IMG/VR virus record: IMGVR_UViG_3300023198_000515
Span: 1 to 46,985 of that record
Reading direction: 5' to 3' (one strand)
DNA: 46,985 bases
Source of the DNA: a virus
Each line of letters opens with the position of its first letter. Position 1 is the stretch's first letter. The notes under the pieces are model-generated. The model made no database searches, was not told the DNA's origin, and was given only the letters and a program-made list of their open reading frames with translations. Both the position numbers and the translations under genes were made by a program. Positions 45,001-46,985 of this stretch are shown piece after piece.

Positions 45001-46985
45001 TAGTCTAATGGATTAGCCTTTGGTTTCTTCTCTTGTTTATATTCATGTAATGTCTTAGCCCTATCTACCATAGAGTCGAACATACTATTCGTCTTAGCCC
45101 TTTCACCATCAGTTTCAGCAGCAGACAAAGCCTTCTTACGTCTAGCTTCAATCTTATCTAATTCAGCCTGTAGACCTTCTGTAGTAGCAAGTTTATCAAC
45201 CTTCTCCTGCTCCTTCTGTTCCTCAGACTTATTTTCTTGTACTGTTGGTTTAGGTTGCTCTGCTCTTACCTGCTGTGTATTAGTCTTTTTTGGTTTCTCT
45301 TCCCTAATTATAATCTTATTCTTAGCTGAATCTATGCCAAGTTCGAGTAGTGGATTATTAAATACGATACCAGTCTCTTCTATTTGTTCTGCATCAGTAG
45401 TAATCCAATTGTTATTGATAAGGAACCCATTATAGTTTTCCTTAGCATCATGTTCAACCCTATCATGTTTCCCAAATGAAAATGACCTACCACCAAGGAA
45501 ACCACTTTTCTTATTTATTAGAGTGGAGTCATCAGATGCATCCTTAACCAAATGTCTGTTAGATATACTTATAGCATAATTCTTATTGGCAGCCATCCAC
45601 TTGGCAAAATGTTCCTCCTTAGCACGAATGTTTGCATCGTCTAACATATCCATTTCAAATGGAGAATCTGTGTCTGGATTATAACCGTAGTATACGATAG
45701 CACTAGTACCAGTTGTCTCTAAATATAGTGTTTTATTACGTAACAATTCCGCATGTTTTTCACTACGAAGAATTGATCTAAAGTGTTTAGATTTAGGACT
45801 AGTTAATCTCTTTCCATGTGCAACCAATAAATCTATAAATTCCATTGGTTTAATACCAGTTACCCCATCGAAAGATTTGTGCCAATTTACAGCATACTCA
45901 GCATTTTTATTTATAGTGTCACTATTACCATGCTTCTTTATAGCAGCCTTTTTCTTGCCATGCATTGCTTTACCAACAAAACGAAATGCTTGTACTAATA
46001 AGCTAGCGTGTTCTAGTGCTATATTAGAGGTGTTAACTTTCAACGCATAACGTTTACCATTAACAGTCTTCATGGTAAGCACAAACATATTACCACTACC
46101 ACCAAACTTCTTATCAGTTCCGATTCTACTGTTCTCTCCATCCCACATATTAGAGAAGAGTGGGTTAGCGGAATCAGGTTTAGTTATAGCTAATCTAACT
46201 TTGTTGGCGGCTATACCTAATACTTCTGATATATTACGCCTACGTGCTTTTTTATCTAACTCTTTGGATATAGTATTTGGACTACCCCTACCTACACGAA
46301 GACCACTGGTGAACAGGGACTCACCAGTTAAAGTCTTTAGCAATATACCATTACGTACTTGCCTTGCCTCTTCCATCTTCTGAGCAAGATATTCCCTTAT
46401 AGCATTTGGGTTAGTCTTGTTCTGTTTAATCACACTATGTGGAACCTTTATAAACTTAAAATTGGCAGCGTGTAGATATAACCCACCATCTTTACTTGTA
46501 TGGGTTGTACCTTCTATAGTAACCTTGACTGATATAGGGAACTCCCCTATGGCATGGTCTACAGGTAATTTGTTAGTAAGATTTACAAACGAAGAAGCCT
46601 CATCCGATGTAAGATGTTTTTTCTGTAATACCTTATTTAGTAATGTATTTAGTTTCCTAAGTGTAGTAAGTCTCTCCTTGTCTTTTTCCTGATTAGCTTC
46701 AGCAAACATCTTAATCTCAGTCTTAATCTTACTACGTATATTTAAGATCTCAGAAATATCTTCTAGATCAAGGTACAACTCAGACTCTGAATCAGCATAA
46801 CTAGTCTTAGGATTAGATAATACATTCGCAAGTTTTTGATTCCTGACAATAAATTCATTAGTTACAGGATCTTGATGAACGTATGACAGATTCAATATGG
46901 GACTAATCGTACCATTATTACTTTCATTGGCTTGTAGATCATCTACACCTAGATTAACTTGCTGATCAGTATCAATAGGATCAAT
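36090..46985 (-). CDS. giant crAss-like virion RNA polymerase fusion: zincin + RNAP + macro-like + SLOG + RNase HI (5' end missing)
   Basis: The frame is open to the window edge, so at least 3631 residues are present and the start is outside; numbers below count from the edge. Domains in order: an unknown N-terminal region; an HEAWH zincin motif (735-739, with EE near 779-780 as third ligand); an Ala/Glu/Gln-rich region; the RNA polymerase core with DFDID (2121-2125, in FTALTGSDFDIDKLFVIG) preceded by VPVQGQNSTVR; a macro-like domain from about 3065 (VFVFGSNPLG, TGGAALWAHE); a SLOG Rossmann domain from about 3215 (KIISGGQTGVD, then LNVAGNAG); and a complete RNase HI at the C-terminus (TDGS with D3399, then MELLA, YTDNK, PGHAD and NNKADELA). 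The DFDID single-chain polymerase is the known virion RNAP of crAss-like phages that transcribes early genes after ejection. The C-terminal trio is unusual. The protein is probably packaged. Confidence 0.88.
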   Translation of the reverse strand: MDPIDTDQQVNLGVDDLQANESNNGTISPILNLSYVHQDPVTNEFIVRNQKLANVLSNPKTSYADSESELYLDLEDISEILNIRSKIKTEIKMFAEANQEKDKERLTTLRKLNTLLNKVLQKKHLTSDEASSFVNLTNKLPVDHAIGEFPISVKVTIEGTTHTSKDGGLYLHAANFKFIKVPHSVIKQNKTNPNAIREYLAQKMEEARQVRNGILLKTLTGESLFTSGLRVGRGSPNTISKELDKKARRRNISEVLGIAANKVRLAITKPDSANPLFSNMWDGENSRIGTDKKFGGSGNMFVLTMKTVNGKRYALKVNTSNIALEHASLLVQAFRFVGKAMHGKKKAAIKKHGNSDTINKNAEYAVNWHKSFDGVTGIKPMEFIDLLVAHGKRLTSPKSKHFRSILRSEKHAELLRNKTLYLETTGTSAIVYYGYNPDTDSPFEMDMLDDANIRAKEEHFAKWMAANKNYAISISNRHLVKDASDDSTLINKKSGFLGGRSFSFGKHDRVEHDAKENYNGFLINNNWITTDAEQIEETGIVFNNPLLELGIDSAKNKIIIREEKPKKTNTQQVRAEQPKPTVQENKSEEQKEQEKVDKLATTEGLQAELDKIEARRKKALSAAETDGERAKTNSMFDSMVDRAKTLHEYKQEKKPKANPLDYDQFTIAMESTPKIVRKIDLNKEMAWVASRVGMNKIEIVKRLLPLAGTGRRAFALYSHDAIKVYEGAAEGALYHEAWHRVSLGYLTETERLNLYRVAKQVYKLGEDATNREVEEVLAEEFRKFVLSEEAQTEKPKQHSAIRRFFQQIYDWIKSIFAGPSRLRENEVDQMFKQIYAGKYANNKVLEENINNIKPGEVAMAVGKHKFQTITSSKHRKDIVTLLADRAIQLSPITDLNSIREGEQPEAGPLFDWIKRTTKDLDEYKQETEEKQAAADQFNLVLKEVGRNKAIFWDMVIDHFSTVGIEARNASLSEEDIEALDSDEEITGRLDVDKRSSWEVSLKDNAMASVKFFIHTLHASTEYDLLTGIQPFVEFNEVWSSLLLNLNEFEDIQDMIDELKVLGAQALDKPWYIELAKKLEVGSENQKNQFRKTFNIWKNDFITFTFGRDNKGENADWVFSYEGNSETELARNQTLGWNERFYLDQQIVNTDKEGKKVLDEDFFVELEKDYRALIEAVEEDVNNSRIENKYVDKHVKKLVELYNRLHIEVDDATIYTALSEFYTEATDLDSLFTMLDGDAKKVFGTSSVLYQEAVIKTEEEETEDEDILKVQSSFINNPVIYLSSISSRAISKAYALTHPELQENVVLGANGNKYFTYSPNNMATDIVRKLKHDDEYLKTRLGLLNNKHSRVFKLLQEDAEIRDAFYLMSYSSLKERTREDQGRDYKQIVRLEDYLVRFNAIGFGFLPLPVMANRKQFYFMSGIPILKDVATDIKITNKGIELEFNKEVLDLFHGYFLDEKERVLAAHDLRKEYLNPETSDERKKAIKNSLVKNYHYTGNLNIAKGNAFKFIHFKAFNQYKDPTKINNLSEEKEKAIISGILNGLFKKEYKHAAKIGAITMKGGNLKLSALYSEEAGILDAESSINDETKRNTYVVAKILSDFMINGSMATMESEKVFFADPAFFAKDPNSEADVAEDMYKRWFGVGSSGDRFATATESEPDTHFNVSTLNTQHFPSIYYEAIHGKQVDLYEKAGLTEEEAKRRASLNLAALKKIDPTDGTMLISPEMFRSMSRRLGMWTDSRRDAYDLLVSDKVLSAEEEIVAMGIVMQPIKTVYMGKQKFNDLDLLIYDKMAMSTIFRRQVVGTPIEELLDRMELKGKYADIEGLEPIHAFKYDTATKVGGRPGIDLFTDNVNRTTVSDLSEALVQKQFFDNLKHQVVTDVHDVERQTVASQAYKVLTSNIRKLEEYGSFGTGAELLELLTRSRESLSDLGRDRVKAKFGVKGSRIDNKRLIATLANDAKRAKKSYDFIQALHVQEDGQMYLELDAFTDRRWVYKRIMALIGRETIDMNLPGNQLIQVSDYGHSTYDKDLKYSHPDKDGNVTELEVRVSTRLFKHIIPNYEALNHDQRVAFLKSELKVIGYRVPVQGQNSTVRLKIVGFLREQAGDVIHLPLEFTALTGSDFDIDKLFVIGYNYDKTAKAEGRIERVKFIEGDTDTAVNLRYMAKFNEILRIYENNPNIIGNELFQQIQDFKRDRKKERTNRSTLNVDLKAAYALEAEIKDQLAAGKGDQNLIDEHVKVLMSITDLEELIGMSQLNYVDVANKSDIEIAMKILVSAGVLPIKEVFAKQTEEKQNTREANENRILDMFNAVLGDDKHFLQTSTPLVGSTRPLQKKARDFDRYYDTQKELNSLETTIPSFQSKTREIFIGADQGIGKFALSNAHHALTQHADFGIKSTNRFGFEEKEDGTMWFNLIEGQDRKPITDWLSALIDAHVDAAKDPYIIRLNVNDATVDVVNLMIRAGVGEVTFDFMSQPIIRDFAEEVFNASGKIRSEEAMDADPAHPERYAANKVAAYWGEKIGEEDVNVNSYDTKIALASLLKPGKLINNIKGFKEHEGLKKADKEKYVSEQLAILEHFISLKKVAKDLTRVVMASRIDTKKYGTTPIELRMFLSKIYALEEADNFVNLDRLIKSDGERVEGGTMLSTLFKNSVLFGLELMADKSIYGTAGFSTIFGKLMELTPGGLYSDTRTVNHMTEELFAQLSADFFVDKEDGLGIDHDYIKKLLQDPESSVFEQLRKIKTESHAAYESLKDNKLIGMMVVDYNERSPLGWYIRTPFRTLNDRWETDDYVNDYEALAAHESKDVRELSKMLYVYSFYTTGWRQRRHSFHTYTPASMNKEVWVEGDKYVSFNEYVKKLRRRLSDPSKTTDNMNNIIRHFFRNNWFNSGIVAKIAPGLTEDITHPKDEDRIIGKVVEFEGPNKKHYQGRNKDGKHIFAPYVYVEDTDGKYLMEYVGYNKKTINSKEVQVIYRVIPRKGFYEGGLGLREYGFKTENSIIESQNQGISEKAFFNMMKGNEDLELIPFESQEVTDKSRYMDGMFKDFTKMSGKTVGVNITNIKSYEDNVEDLKENQVFVFGSNPLGVNGNPAKRTGGAALWAHENAGVQQGENMANTISQSGRAYGIQTVTAPGAKRSLTPQEITTNIKGMYEEASANTSKEYLVAYRVNTRNLNGYTSEDMARMFLAAGPIPNNVMFNSEFLDLMKTFTSGNIVKVETIPTTKIISGGQTGVDYIGLIVAKMLGFLTGGTAPKNFVIEGGRNYGLKDYGLSEITDAESEQYGKDDVYTPRTTLNVLNSDATIYFQIPNQRKGGYWATRRAAENAGKPFLEVDTTANPDAIRQWLVENNVETLNVAGNAGSRLTTSQANKVKSILVEVLTGEPHEIVMANSLSTPSMPINIYTDGSHKPKDGTMGYGAHFMWNNISHDMSGVNLDVNRIMKDNIGFKEQKNVAYVMELLAISEALRKFQSTHEHLYVYTDNKNAVNYEGLWERAMVNTNRSEPIQGEEGKRLKSTKPDAGDKAPWISYLVSEIVKIVERIEENGGSVRFQWVPGHADSSKTQNYSHVYLAEDGAVDNTKVDQHTAGNNKADELAQSTTKNNGFKKLGAPEIDSIEEIIAQADEKIINNSANNQPVC

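Noticed and set aside
36565-46692. Many plus-strand frames of 60-134 residues opposite the giant gene
   Set aside because: They are antisense shadows of a continuous 3.6-kilo-residue coding frame and have no leaders or family motifs.
1-46985. CRISPR array, insertion sequence, integrase or stop-codon reassignment
   Set aside because: No regularly spaced repeats, transposase or recombinase motifs were seen, and genes end normally at TAA, TAG and TGA.

Overview
This window is part of a double-stranded DNA phage genome that looks crAss-like (Crassvirales), so the host is probably a gut Bacteroidota bacterium. The strongest marker is the giant minus-strand protein. It carries a DFDID motif in the setting typical of the single-chain virion RNA polymerase of crAss-like phages, plus an HExxH zincin motif. 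The genome is AT-rich and genes are packed with short overlaps. Start codons sit behind AT-rich leaders with no Shine-Dalgarno sequence, as in Bacteroidota. I see no integrase, no bacterial housekeeping gene and no sign of stop-codon reassignment.

Layout. (1) 1-4850: small unknown genes, a zinc-ribbon protein and a 1063-residue acidic modular protein. (2) 4998-8012: a tight operon of unknown genes ending in an ANL-superfamily (acyl-CoA synthetase-like) adenylate-forming enzyme. (3) 8013-9667: about 1.65 kb without a gene but full of hairpins, a candidate large structured non-coding RNA. (4) 9668-13129: unknown genes, a multi-pass membrane protein, a tRNA-like structured intergenic region and a secreted M23 peptidase, which may form a lysis or cell-wall module. 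(5) 13223-19646: a class II (B12-dependent) ribonucleotide reductase, tiny zinc-finger and basic proteins, a metallophosphoesterase and a large basic protein. (6) 19649-28711: the replication and recombination block, with family B DNA polymerase, putative helicase loader, DnaB-like helicase, Sak4-like ATPase, SSB-like protein, Toprim primase, DUF4406 protein, dATP/dGTP diphosphohydrolase-like protein and two PD-(D/E)XK nucleases. (7) 28711-31869: unknown proteins, a coiled-coil zinc-ribbon protein, a structured RNA leader and an AAA+ ATPase. (8) A two-way terminator at about 31872-31912, where the plus-strand replication block meets the minus-strand virion block. (9) 31936-46985, minus strand: a 1380-residue probable virion protein and a protein of more than 3631 residues (start beyond the window). 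The latter fuses a zincin, RNA polymerase, a macro-like domain, a SLOG Rossmann domain and a complete RNase HI.

The plus-strand genes together supply dNTPs, copy and recombine phage DNA and probably damage the cell wall. The minus-strand giants are probably packaged and injected, where the polymerase would transcribe early genes and the extra C-terminal domains could act in the first minutes of infection. Many transcription units end in hairpin plus U-tract terminators; four have long perfect outer stems enclosing 21-92 nt, so they may also be small RNAs. The items most worth following are the 1.65 kb RNA, the domain chain of the giant protein, the phage ANL enzyme and a short W..NQIS.W module found in two early proteins.

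All assignments come from reading motifs by eye. No database search was run.
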